This document shows, in pieces, positions 34,295 to 44,927 of a DNA stretch of 64,000 bases. The first letter of the stretch is position 1; each line of letters begins with the position of its first letter. The notes below the pieces were generated by a model. The model was given only the letters and a program-made list of their open reading frames with translations. It searched no databases and had not been told where the DNA came from. Made by a program: the position numbers and the translations under genes. This stretch comes from Viola odorata (lineage: Eukaryota; Streptophyta; Magnoliopsida; Malpighiales; Violaceae). The stretch covers positions 49,580,564-49,644,563 of the forward strand of contig OY829543.1 of assembly GCA_963691705.1 (NCBI GenBank), written 5' to 3'.

Positions 34295-35688
34295 TTCTAT
34301 AATAAGAGCGTGTTATTTCTAGATTCATGGTTAATTTACTGTCATGGAATTGTAGAGGTATTTTATCAGCAAGGAAAAGGAGTTTTATTAAACGTAGATG
34401 GCGTAGAGAGAATTTGGACTTTTGCTTGCTGCAGGAAACAAAGAAAGAGGAGGTTGATGATTTCTTCATGCAGTCCTTGTGGGGGAACAAGGAGGTGCAA
34501 TGGGTGCACGCTCCTACCAATGGGCGGTCTGGTGGGCTTTTAACTATGTGGAACAATTCTGTTTTCACGCTGGGGCAGGCTCTTGTAGGAGAAAGGTACA
34601 TTTGGCTGGAAGGAAAGTTGAGACAGGATAACTTCCATTGTGTGGTTTTAAACATTTATGCCTACAATGATGTGGCTAGAAGAGGCCAATTATGGGACAC
34701 CTTGGCACACCTCATTGAAAGCAGCAATCTCCCGGTTCTGGTGGGAGGAGACTTTAATGAAATCCTTTCGCTTTCAGATAGAATGAATGGTACGGGTCTG
34801 GTCAGAGGCATGGCAGATTTTAAGGAGTGGGTGTCGTGATGTGGGTTACAGGATTTGGATCTAATGGGTAGACGTTTTACATGGGAAAATGCTATTTGTA
34901 GGAGTAGGTTGGACAGGGTCTTTATTTAGGCAGGGTGGGGGTCGTATGTGCAGCGGGATAGGCTGGCCGCATTGCATAGACATGGCTCGGACCACACCCC
35001 TCTGCTTCTTACCCATGATACAGTTGATTGGGGCCCTAAACCGTTCAGGGACCTAGCATTGTGGTGGGAGGTTGCTGGTTTTAAGGTTCAGGTGGCGAGC
35101 TGGTGGAGCGAAGCTGGCAGCGAATTCCCGGGGACTTGTTGGGTAATCCAAAAACTGAAGTTCCTGAAGTTAAAGATTAAAAATTGGAACAGAGATGTCT
35201 TTGGCCATGTGGAGAAGCGGCTAGAAGAGTTGCAGGCGAAAGAGACGAGGCTGGAAAAGATAGCGGATGAGAGAATGTTGACGCTAGAGGAACAAGGTGA
35301 GAGTTTGGAGGTAGCAAACGAGATTTGGGAGCAGCAGGGGCTTGTGGATAGGTTCTGGAGACAGAAGTCTAGGGCCTAGTGGGATATGCAGGGGGATAGA
35401 TGTTAGCGCAAGGGCAACTTCATCTGTGTTTTGATGATTTTAGACACACAAACTAATTACTATACTAATGCAATTTGAAGTTAAAGTGTGTGTAGTTTGC
35501 AATCGAACGAATAAGAGGCAACAAATCAAGATATCGCAAGCTAGAAGATCAAGTGTACATTAGGACTTTAATCATGTAAGTATGATTCTAATTAGCACTT
35601 GATTTATGTTCAAGATACCTCAAGGAAAGTTTTCAAAAGGTTTTACGCGAAAATGATTTTTAAAATGCGAGTTATGGGACATTTTGTT

Positions 35689-35817
35689 CCTGGGGGCATA
35701 CCGCCAGGAATGGGTTGTCTGGCGGCATACCGCCAGACATGGGAGAATTAATTTCTCCGAAGCGAAGCTAGCGGCATGCCGCCCCAGCTTCTTGGTGTCT
35801 GGCGGCATACCGCCAGA
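35689..35817. repeat. Repeated palindrome cluster in the LTR
   Basis: TCTGGCGGCATACCGCCAGA occurs exactly at 35,718-35,737 and 35,798-35,817. A near copy (CCTGGGGGCATACCGCCAGG) is at 35,689-35,708 and a shorter form (GCGGCATGCCGC) at 35,771-35,782. Each can form a hairpin or cruciform with an 8-9 bp GC-rich stem. Confidence 0.9.
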
Positions 35818-36242
35818 GCCTAGGGGACAGGCTCTAACAGCTAGTTTTCCCACTAAAAACGGCTAGTTTTGAACCCATACTCCCTTGTCCGAACTTCTAC
35901 TCTTTCTACACTATATATACTCATCCTAGATGAGTCTATACATAACAAAGAACAACAAGAAAACACTAGAAACCCTTTTACACAAAATCACATTTTACAA
36001 GCTTACAAAAAATCAGTTTTTACAACGCAAGTATTTTCACAACGATTTCAATCCTTCTTGCGTCACTTTGTCTAGCTTATTTTGGGTTTCTTCCTGAGGT
36101 AACTTTGAGGTATTCTTGTTCATTTATTGGTGTTGATTATTGAATCATACATAATTTATTTGTACACCAATTTGTGTTGCCACACCAATTTGTGTTGCCA
36201 TTTCACATTTTCTCTTGTCAAGTTATCTTGATTGTGATAGGT

Positions 36243-36440
36243 TGTGATTGAGCCCGGAAAAATCACATTGTAAGGTTTGTTGGTTGAGCCCGTAAAAACC
36301 AAGTGTAAGGTTGTTGGTGAACCCGTGAAAACCAAAGTGTAAGGTTTATTGGTTGAGCCCGCAAAAACCAAGGTGAAAGGTTTATTGGTTGAGCCCAGAA
36401 AAACCAAGGTGTAAGGTTTGAGTTGAACCTGTAAAAACTC
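36243..36440 (+). repeat. 34-36 bp tandem repeat in the LTR
   Basis: Six imperfect copies of TTGGTTGAGCCCGTAAAAAC followed by CAAGGTGTAAGGTTTA. Confidence 0.85.
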
Positions 36441-38089
36441 AAGGTAATAACGAAGTGTTCGTTGTTCAAAATCCTAAGGGTGAAGCTCTTAGGTAGTGGA
36501 GTACAATTCATTGAGGAATTGGAACCACTATATATCCTTGTGTTTTTACATTCTTTTTCCGCACTCATATTTCCTTACTCTTTGTGTTAGAATTTTATTT
36601 GCCTATTCACCCCCCCTCTAGGCCGGGAACATTGTTTATCAATAGAAACACTGGGTATTTCCACCGTATTGCTAAAATCAGCATGCTTCGTAAGAATATT
36701 ACAGAGATTCTATCCTATACTGGTCGCGTTACAGGCCCAAATGAGATTAAAGAAGCTGTGGTGCATCATTTCTCATCTTTCTTCAGTTCGGCCAGCTGGG
36801 AGAGGCCTAGGATCCCAGATTTGGGATTTACTAGATTGAATGAGGGCGAGGCAAACTGGCTGCAAAGGGAGGTTACTAAGGAAGAGATATGGGAAGCTGT
36901 CAAGAGCTGCAACGGCTTGAAGACCCCTGGTCTGGACGGTTTTTCTCTCAGGTTCATCCAAAACTCTTGGGATATCATTGGTCCTGAGTTTTGCGTGATG
37001 ATAGTGGGATTCTTTAGAACTGGTAATTTTCCCAAAGGGGCTAACTCCTCTTTTATCACCCTTCTGCCAAAGGTAACAACCGCTAAGAGGTTCAGCGAAT
37101 TTCGTTCGATTAACCTTGTCAGTAGTTTCTACAAAATAATTTTAAAATTATTAGCTCGGAGACTAGGATCAGTGATTGAGAGGGTGATTAGTGAGGAACA
37201 ACACGATTTTATGACAGGCAAGAAGACTTTAGATTGCGTGATGGCTACGAACGAAGTAGTGAATCATTTGAAAATGGCTAACCAACAAGGTCTTCTGTTT
37301 AAACTGGACTTCGAGAAGGCCTACGACTCGGTTGAATGGAGTTATTTAGATGAGGTTATGCGCTTGATGGGTTGTGGGGAGCGATGAAGGGGTTGGATAA
37401 TGCAATGCTTGAGCACTACTAAAGTTTCTGTCCTGATAAATGGGTCACCATCTGCTCAGTTTGACTTCAACAAGGGTGTTCAATGTCCCCGTTCCTCTTT
37501 AATATCGCGGCGGAAGGGTTACACCTCCTTTTGGTTCGCGCCAAAAGTGTGGGTCTTTTAAGCGGTGTTGGGAATGATCACGCAGGATGGCGAATTACTC
37601 ACCTCCAATATGCGGACGACACCCTCATTTTTGTCAATAACGATGAGTGGGAAATACAAGGAGTGAAAGGGACTCTCCATTAGTTCGAGGCCTTCTCAGG
37701 GCTTCGAGTCAATTTTCATAAGAGCTCGCTGGTAGGAATTAATATTTGTGAGGAAGTCGGGAGATGCTTAGCTAGGAGAGTAGGATGTAAATATGAACAG
37801 TTGCCTTTCAAATACTTAGGCTCGTATGTGGGATTAAATCCAAGGGGAATCTCCAGTTGGAACGATGATCTTATCTCTTTCCTGGCTGCTAACCTAGGGG
37901 AGGACAGATCTGTAGTCCTGGATGTGAGATTCTGTTTTCTGTTTATGTCTTTTCGGTTTTCGCTGATGGTCTCTCCTGTCTAGTCTCGTTGCTTCCTTAG
38001 CTAAGGAGGTGACTTTTGTACATTCTGTATCCCTTTCTTGATGTCATCTTACTGATGGCTTAATAAAATTCTTCTGCTTTAAAAAAAAA

Positions 38090-38590
38090 ATGAGAAAAAA
38101 GGTTAAAAATGAGAAAAAATGAACCAAAATAGTAAAAATGAGAAAAAATAATAAAAAATGAGCCAAAATAGTAAAAAACAAGACAAAGCGGTAAAAAACT
38201 AGCCAAGATGGTAAAAAACGTGCAAAAGCGGTAAAGAATGAGCTAAAATGGTAAAAATGAGAAAAAATGGTAAAAAATGAGCCAAAATGGTAATAAAAGA
38301 GCCAAAACAGTAAAAAACAAGACAAAGCGGTGGAAAACGGTATAAAACTAGCCAAGATCGTAAAAAACGAGCTTAGGCAGTAATAAATGAGCCAAAATGG
38401 TAATAAAAGAGCCAAAATAGTAAAAAACAAGACAAAATGGTGGAAAACGGTAAAAAACTAGCCAAGATCGTAAAAAATGTGCAAAAATGGTAAAGAATGA
38501 GCCAAGACTGTAAAAAACGAGCTTAGGCGGTAAAAAACGAGCAAAATGGTAATAAACGCGCCAAAAATGGTAAAAAATGTGTCAAAATAG
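38090..38590 (-). repeat. 21-bp minisatellite, A-rich orientation, main array
   Basis: About 24 imperfect copies of ATGAGCCAAAATGGTAAAAA, inverse of the array at 31,855-32,240. It starts directly at the LINE 2 poly(A) tail. Confidence 0.85.
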
Positions 38591-38818
38591 AACAAGCTTC
38601 TAAGGTCGACAAATTTTAGCGAGTATGGATACCCATTGTCATTTCTAATTATTGTTATTACTATTTTAACTTATAAAAAAAGTTTGGAAAATGTTTCCAA
38701 ATGGAAATATTTCCGAAAATTTTCCATTTTGGAAAATTTTGGTTGTGAGACAAATTTTGAAAATAATTCCAGTTTTGGAAAATTTTTAAAAAATTCTCCG
38801 TAAGTAAAGGGCCCCTAA

Positions 38819-39106
38819 GGAATTCTATAATATATGATCCTCTGGATTTAAAAATATTCAAATATATTAGTATTTTAATTAATTTTCACACGTGTTATTT
38901 TTTATTGAATCATTAAAATATAGAAGGGAATTAATTGTGTAATTTAGATAGAAAATTTCAAATTGTGATTGTAAGACGAATTGTTAAGGTTTCCTATATA
39001 TATTGTGAATTTTTTATTTAGTAGGAAATTTAATTTATTGTGTAAGTCTAGATAGGAAGTTTCGAGTTGTGCTATAAAGGAAAAAGATTAGGCTGCGTTT
39101 CACAAC
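38819..39106. other. AT-rich spacer
   Basis: No gene. Separates the hairpin-forming element from the truncated 3' side of hAT copy 2. Confidence 0.5.
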
Positions 39107-39820
39107 TCAAAATTTCTGTTTTGCAAAATTTTTAGTTTTTTCAGACAAACAAATACCGCTATGAGGAGGTGGCATGTAACTAAAGTTCAAGATTCTTTTA
39201 TGAATGCACCAATCTCTGTCAATGAAATGAGCAGTTAAGCAAATATAACCCTCAGTGGTTATTGAAGTCCAACAATCAGAAGTAAAACAAATCCTCCCCG
39301 GTGCTAGGTTTATCATATTTCTCACCCTAAGCTTTTCCTTCCTATACATTTTTAGACAATCAGCTTTGCAAGTGTTTCTACTACCAACATTTATATCTTG
39401 ACTCCGCACATAACGTATAACGTCCCTAACACCCTCCCACTCAGAAAATTGGGAAGGAAAATCATGCTTTATAACAACTTTACTCATCAACTCTCTAAAT
39501 ATATCATAATTGAAAGGAGGTTTTAAAGTAGATGGTGTTAGTGGTAATTGTTGTTGCTGACCTTTGCTAGGATGACCCATCATTTCACATTTTGGAGTGT
39601 GTCTACGCATACTGTTGGTACCTGAGTTTGTGTAAGGGTATTCCTACCCACACTTCTTGCATTTGGAGATTCTCTTGTTATCCTCTCTAGTTATTAAATC
39701 AAAGTAAATCCACGATCCTGAAGATAAGCCCCTCTTTCTTTTGCCCGAAGAAGGAAGATTTTCTTCTTCCAAACTTTGAGCGTTCCTATTAGTTTCCAAA
39801 GTTGTACTTTCATTTTCCAT
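39107..39820 (-). pseudogene. hAT transposase, N-terminal half (copy 2)
   Basis: Reading leftwards from the ATG at 39,818-39,820, the frame gives a Glu-rich leader, a KRKRGL basic patch and a BED zinc finger. The finger has SWIYFDL, CKKC and then MRRHTPKC, the expected C-x2-C and H-x4-C pairs, broken by an in-frame TAG at 39,644-39,646. The hAT N-terminal region follows: FRELMSKVVIKHDFPSQFSEWEGVRDVIRYV, shown here only as a landmark in parts (FRELMSKVV, HDFPSQF), then RICFTSDCWTSITTEGYICL and PPPHSG. It stops where the catalytic core should continue. The ATG directly follows a splice-acceptor-like TAATATAG. The downstream core is missing, so only half a gene remains. Confidence 0.85.
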
Positions 39821-39992
39821 CTATATTAGAAAACTAGTAATAAGAACACAAGAAAAGAGGTATACCAACAACAACAAATATACAGAAAGTAACAACAACA
39901 AGAAAACAGGTATAACAACAACAACAACAACAAATATTCAACTTGAAGGAGTTGTCTTTTGAAAATATCCTAAAACTGCCGACAACATTGCT

Positions 39993-40294
39993 TTTTGTTT
40001 TTTTTAACTTCAATTTTATTAATTTATTTTTTGAAAATAAATTAACTAATTTTTAAAACTATTTTTTTAGAAAATAAAAAGATAAAAACAGTATTTTCTG
40101 ACAAGTGGGGTCGAGTACTGTGCACTTTTTCGAATTTAATATTAAAATATTGAAAGATAACGACTGTTATGCTCCGTTATGACAATAGGGACCCCCGGTG
40201 GCTAACGGTGCTAACGTGGGGGACCAACTTGAACCAAAATCGCTGTTAGGGACCAACTAAAATGTAAATAATAACTTTAGGGACCCGTGGTGCC
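39993..40294 (-). mobile_element. Isolated MULE terminus
   Basis: Reversed, it begins GGCACCACGGGTCCCTAAAG and continues with ATTTTAGTTGGTCCC, AGCACCGTTAGCCACCGG and CGGAGCATAACAG blocks like the ends at 48,621 and 13,590. No partner end was found nearby. It sits within the 5'-UTR intron of hAT copy 2. Confidence 0.7.
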
Positions 40295-41365
40295 ATAAAC
40301 CCACAAAAAGACAAGCATTAGTACTAAGAATGTGATCTGCTCAAATTAAACCTAACTTCAACACATAGTTTAGACACACTGAAAATGAAAAATCACATCA
40401 GTTGTGAAAATTTATAAAGTTTAATCTATAATGTACATTGTCACAATCACAAAAAGTTCTACATTGCATTGCACTAGCAAACAGTTCTGTATTTTGACTT
40501 CATTTCTGGACTTTCAAAATAACAACAAATACGGAACAATCATAGTAATTTGGCCATTGAACTTAATTTTGTATAAGGAGAAATGTATCAAATAACAAAA
40601 ATTGTGTCAAGATGACAGACACAAGAAGCATGTTGGAAACTTGGACATTCCACATGCTGTAGAAATATCAGCTAAAGCACTCTGATATAATAAATAATAT
40701 AAAGGTTAATAGCATGACAAATTTAGTATAATTACTGGACAAGACCAACCAAAATTGATCAGAATCCAAACTTTGCACAAATTACCTTGTACATAGTATT
40801 AGAGATTAGAAAATAGACAAGTACAACAAAAGTTCCAAATCAAGCTCACACCCATAATAAAAGATTAACACGCATGAATTTTTTATAGATTAATTCTATG
40901 TTTGCACAAATTCAGATAGACTCTTTTCTGGAGACCGCGTATCAATGGCAAATTCAGTGCTTAATCCTCTACATTGTCTTTCTGGCTACTCTCCATATCA
41001 ACTTCTTAATGTTAGCCTAAATCACATGGTGTACAATCTTTGTAACTACCTACGATATTCTAACAGAGGCACACCAGTCCAGAATCTATGAAGCAGATCA
41101 CTATCTCTTATTGATACACCGGGGCCTTCACCCACTCTTATGTGCCATCAATCTCAACAATTACAGAAAATGCAGGCCCTTAATTTCACTAAACTCCATC
41201 CTCAAAATTCAAGCCAATGTGAGTTAATCTCGCCCATATTACCACAACTAAAGATCAATCGATCATGTCCCGAACATAAAACAGAGTGTAAACACATGAA
41301 CAACAAACATAACAATACAAAATTAGGGTTTATTAGGGTTGAGATTGATTAGTTTAGAAAACTTA
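40295..41365 (-). other. 5'-UTR intron of hAT copy 2
   Basis: No coding signal. It is bounded by a donor-like GTAAGT (minus strand, 41,366) and the acceptor next to the ATG at 39,820, so it probably belongs to a 1.55-kb intron in the 5' UTR of the hAT gene, enlarged by the MULE end. Confidence 0.5.
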
Positions 41366-41838
41366 CCGATACAACCTGCAGGTGGAGGAAGTGGTGACTG
41401 GTGGAGTAGGAGGAGCCGATAGAGAAAGGGAGAGCGAGAGTCGAACTGTTGGATGGATGACTCGGATCGGAACGAGGGCGAGAGGCCGAGAGAGGAGAAG
41501 AGCTTGATTTCGGAAGAGGCAGATGCAGTGGATGGTGGAGAATGAGGAGGAGGTGGTAATACAGGTGGCGCTGGGTGGTGGAGGAGGTGGTGGCCGAGGG
41601 CGACTGAGAGTGAGGGAGAGAGCGATGAAGTGGATGTGTGGTTCCTGGTAAAGAATTAAAAAAATGTGGTAATTTTTTTTGAAAATTAAATAATGTGGTA
41701 AAAAAATAATAATAAGCGGACGGACGGGAACCCGTCGGGTTTAGTCTTATTAAATGAGACTAAAATTGTTGTCCATATCCCGTCTAAAATTGGACGGACG
41801 GGATGGGTATATGGACAATGTCCATATTACCACCCCTA
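41366..41838 (-). mobile_element. 5' UTR and terminus of hAT copy 2
   Basis: In minus sense the element starts near 41,838 with TAGGGGTGGTAATATGGAC, a hAT-type end, followed by subterminal CCCGTCCGTCC repeats and a C-rich leader (41,375-41,640) ending in the splice donor TCG/GTAAGT at 41,366. Confidence 0.65.
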
Positions 41839-43830
41839 CCTTCAGCTGGTCTTGCCGACTTCAATTCATCATCACCTCTGCCTCGTCGACCACCCCAAAC
41901 CTCAGCCCTTCCCATCCATTTAATGCAGCCATCAATATTGGTCTGACTCACACCATCGCCGACGCATTTTCATCATCAAATTGGCCTCGTCATCGCGCCT
42001 CGTCATCGACGGCAGCCCACTTCAAACCGACTCAAGTTTCCCTATAAATACCGATCTCCCCAAATGGAAAATGGGGGGACCAATTCATACTCTCGTTCCT
42101 CCTTTTATTCACGCTCTCTCCCTCTGCTTTGCTTTTAATTTATATAATTGCTTGCGTTTTAATTAATTATTTACCTCTGCTTATTTTCAATCAACTGCTG
42201 CTACTCTTGCTTCAATTAATTAAATTGCTGCCCTTGTTTCTAATTAATTTTACTGCTCTGCTTCGTTCAATTGCCTGCTGCTTTAGTTTAAATTTCAAAG
42301 TTTTGTTTGTTTAAACGTTTCTCTGCAATATCTTTTAAAAAATGGTTTGTTCGTGTTTTGATGAAAAAAATGGTCGTTTTGCTTTCAAATAATTTTTATT
42401 TTATCTCTAGATTAATTAAGTTGCTTCGCTTCAACGAATTTCTAGACAATTCGGACGAATTTTGAATTTTTCGTTAATTAACTTAATTATCATTTTAATT
42501 AAATTAGTGGTTGTTTTGGTTGAATTTTTTTGATTTGATTGCATGGGTGAGTTTCTTCTATGATGAGGAATTTTTTCTGGCCAAAATCGGGCCCTTGTGA
42601 CGACTGGTTTCTTCCTTGACACTGCCGGCGAGCCAAGGAAGACAATGAACAGTGAAGGAGGGAAAGGAAGAAGGCCTGGGCTGCTTTAAATGTTTATTTG
42701 ATGGGTTGCTCCTTGTTAAGCCCAAGCGGAGAGGAAGAAAAGAAGGAAGGAAGCTGGGCGCTTGGCCCAGCAAGAAAGGAAAGGAATAGGCCGGATGTCC
42801 CAGCCCAAAAGGCTGCTGCAATTTTGTGTGGGCTGGCCCATCTGCTGGGCCCGACATGCGTCAGTAATTCGGCCCATCGTAATATTTTTCGTGCTAATTA
42901 ATTGTTCGTTCGTAATATTTAATTAATTAATTTACTTGCTTTTAATTGTTAATTAATCATTTGCATTTAATTATCAAATAATTATTCTTGCTTGCTTTTA
43001 CTTAATTAATTAATTATTTTACTTGTTTTTTAATTGTTAATCATTTTATTTATTTTCTTGATATTTTTTTTACTCGTACTAATAATCTCACTTTGTAGGG
43101 TAAAATTAAATACACGCTCGCAAATACACTTTCTCTATCCTTTTTATTTATTTGACGCTTTTCCGAATATATATATTTGAATACATGACTATTTAGAATC
43201 GTTAGAATTTAAAATCAATTCACATGAGATAATTTTTTTAATCACTCGTTTTAAATGCCATGATTAAATTGCTTTTATTTCCTACTCGTATCAATACATG
43301 TGTTTTTGTGGCTTCGATCTCACACCTCGATTTATTTTCCGCATTTCATTAAATCGGTACTTTGTTAGTTATGCATGATAGATCACTTAGTAATTAGAAT
43401 TTAATCATGCATGGCCCGATGATGAAAGAGGGCTCTTGCTTTAGTAAAGATTAAACAGTTAATTTTGTTAAAAATCAATCCCGAACAGTCCCAACTAACG
43501 AAAAATACTAAAGCGGCGATTCCTCTGAGGGACCGAATTACTTGTTTTAAAATATTTTATTTAAACACCTCTTTTTTTTACAGGTAACCTTTTTAAAATG
43601 AGACTTGGGTGTCTAACACCTTCTAGAATCCATAATACGACCCCAAACTATCGATCTCGGGTTTAGACCCTTTTTACCTTAGCTTTTTATTTTATGTCAT
43701 GACTTTATATTCCCTAAACCTAAAAATAAATAGGGTGTCGACTTCATTGAATTATGTGAGATAAGTTTAATTTTATCTCACATCCGTCCCGAACCTTTTC
43801 GCGTAAAATCGAAAAAGGGGTGGTGCGACA
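41839..43830 (+). mobile_element. Probable LTR or retroelement fragment inserted at the left edge of copy B
   Basis: The right edge is fixed by comparison with copy A: duplication homology begins right after AGGGGTGGTGCGACA (about 43,829), a phrase typical of plant gypsy LTR 3' ends. Near the left, CCTATAAATACCG (about 42,041-42,053) with a pyrimidine-rich leader looks like an LTR promoter. The interior has many TTAATTAATT tracts and no supported protein. The left boundary and target duplication are undefined. Confidence 0.45.
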
Positions 43831-44749
43831 ATGCGTAACTCTTATATTTTTAAATAAAGTGAAACCCTAATTATTCTAATTAAAACAACAAAAATAATAT
43901 AAAACACGGATTCTTAGTTTAGTTGCTTGCGTGACCAACTTTGAGAAGTAAAGGTAATTCCTGATTGAAATATGTAAGCTGTAAACACAAGGCAAATTCT
44001 TAGTAAACCGCGTAAGAATTTTCGGCCTTAAGGAACTAAATTTCCTATTCAAGTCAAACTTTTCTTCAAGAAACCCAAATTCTTATCGAAAAAAGGAAAC
44101 CCTAACATATAAATACAACTAGAGATTTACTAAGTTGGTTAAATATCTTCAACAAATAAGAGATTAAATTAATTATTTAAAAGTGTAATTGAATTTTTTT
44201 TATAAATATAAAATTACATTAATTATTAATTGGAAATTTTAAATTAGACGCAGGACTAGGTTTGATTCAAATATGCAAAATTTTGTCTTCTCCATAGTAA
44301 AATTATAGTTTTTTTTTTAATAGTACATTATAAAAAAATTGTATTATATATATCTTTATTTTTTTATTTTCTAATGTTTTTTTTTACATATATAAAACTA
44401 TATATACATGATATCGTCTTGGAAGACATCATTCACCTCCAATAAAGTTGATTACAGCTACAACTATGATGAGAAAAAATCAGCATTCCTTTACGGCTCA
44501 AACCGACACGAGTCGATGTCAGAAAGATCCGATTCTCTTTAGTCCTTTACTGACAGACAATCGAAGCAGCTGCTACAGAAGTTTATTCGAATCTTCTAGT
44601 AGTACTTATTTGACTATTCTTGGTGTGTTTTTTTTTTGTCGTCTTTAAGAGTGAGAAGGAAAACCGACGACGAAGTGGCAGTTTTCTGTTATTTTCCTAG
44701 ATTGCCACATGGGAGCCACCAGGCCCGTCACACAACTCCAACACGGATA

Positions 44750-44755
44750 CACGTG
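44750..44755 (+). promoter_or_regulatory. G-box CACGTG upstream of the small proline-rich gene
   Basis: ATACACGTGTCCG carries a CACGTG core (ABRE/bZIP-type) about 175 bp before the ATG. A TATA-like TTATATAT follows at about 44,810. In truncated copy A the core is CATGTG. Confidence 0.5.
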
Positions 44756-44927
44756 TCCGTTTCCACCTGACTTTCCTATTTTTTCCCCTGAATATAACGT
44801 TATATATCCCTTCTTTTTTTTTGGTAATTGCTTCTGTATCCCTTCTTGTTCACTCCAACAAGGTTTTTGGTTCTGATAAAAAGGAAAAAAAGTTTTTTTG
44901 ATTTGAATTTGAATCCGGTGAAGAGAT

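Larger units (their letters stand above)
35401..36641 (+). mobile_element. Copia-like solo LTR, 1,241 bp, TSD ATAGA
   Basis: Starts TGTTAGCGCAAGGGC and ends ATTGTTTATCA, flanked by ATAGA on both sides (35,396-35,400 and 36,642-36,646). Removing the LTR and one target copy restores the continuity of the LINE 2 frame across the GDR/NTGYFHR motif, which confirms the edges. The 3' end carries TTCACCCCCCCTCTAGG, typical of plant Copia (SIRE/Maximus-like) LTRs. A TATA-like CTATATATAC lies at 35,911-35,920. It holds three perfect or near-perfect 20-bp palindromes and a 34-36 bp tandem repeat. No coding region. Confidence 0.92.
34327..37860 (+). pseudogene. LINE 2 ORF2 (endonuclease/reverse transcriptase), broken
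   Basis: Begins MVNLLSWNCRGILSARKRS. The endonuclease shows LLQETKKEE (catalytic Glu), GGDFNEI (catalytic Asp/Asn) and GSDHTPLLL (catalytic Asp-His). Reverse transcriptase follows, with LKTPGLDGF, LLFKLDFEKAYDSVEW (motif A) and LQYADDTLIF (motif C). Defects are TGA at 34,837-34,839, TAG at 34,927-34,929, TAG at 35,377-35,379, the solo LTR at 35,401-36,641, TGA at 37,385-37,387, a short deletion causing a frameshift near 37,465, and TAG at 37,681-37,683. After LNPRGISSWN (about 37,860) the C-terminal region, including the zinc-finger segment seen in LINE 1, is deleted and joins 3'-UTR sequence. It is inactive. Confidence 0.85.
32598..38086 (+). mobile_element. LINE 2 (L1-type), interrupted by a solo LTR
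   Basis: Same family as LINE 1: the 5' UTR has CAAACCCTAGCTGCC and CACCCACTGTGGTTGGGG, ORF1 and ORF2 align throughout, and the 3' UTR shares GTACATTCT and CTGATGG before poly(A). It inserted in the minisatellite; AAAATGAGAAAAAA occurs on both sides (32,582-32,595 and 38,087-38,100), though the low-complexity target makes exact edges uncertain. It keeps the endonuclease and reverse-transcriptase catalytic parts that LINE 1 lost, but lacks most of the C-terminal third of ORF2. A 1,241-bp solo LTR sits in ORF2. Confidence 0.85.
31531..38818. mobile_element. Hairpin-forming TIR element with minisatellite arms, split by LINE 2
   Basis: The left end, TAGGGGTTGTTTAATTTTTG, and the right end, reversed TAGGGGCCCTTTACTTACGG, begin inverted repeats. 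These continue with GGAAAATTTTCCAAAAT, then TGTTTCACACCAA or TGTCTCACAACCAA, and GAAAATTTTC blocks. Inside these lie opposite-facing arrays of a 21-bp unit. Without LINE 2 (32,598-38,086) the element would be about 1.8 kb with arms of about 700-800 bp around a 250-bp centre. No transposase. The TAGGGG tip suggests a hAT-type non-autonomous element; an 8-bp target duplication was not convincing. Confidence 0.6.

Noticed and set aside
35689..36440. CRISPR-like array of palindromic repeats
   Set aside because: The spacing is irregular, the repeats lie in a plant LTR with a fixed target duplication, and there are no associated genes.
36156..36568. Minus-strand frames with repeated Phe/Gly/Ser/Thr blocks
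   Set aside because: These are translations of the 34-36 bp tandem repeat in the solo LTR.
31523..38826. 8-bp target duplication for the hairpin-forming element
   Set aside because: The bases outside the TAGGGG tips (AAGCCATT and AGGAATTC) do not match in register; partial similarity appears only after shifting.
41754..42314. Short plus-strand frames in the LTR-like region
   Set aside because: They cross the hAT terminus and an LTR promoter-like region, show no domain, and are composed of low-complexity leader sequence.
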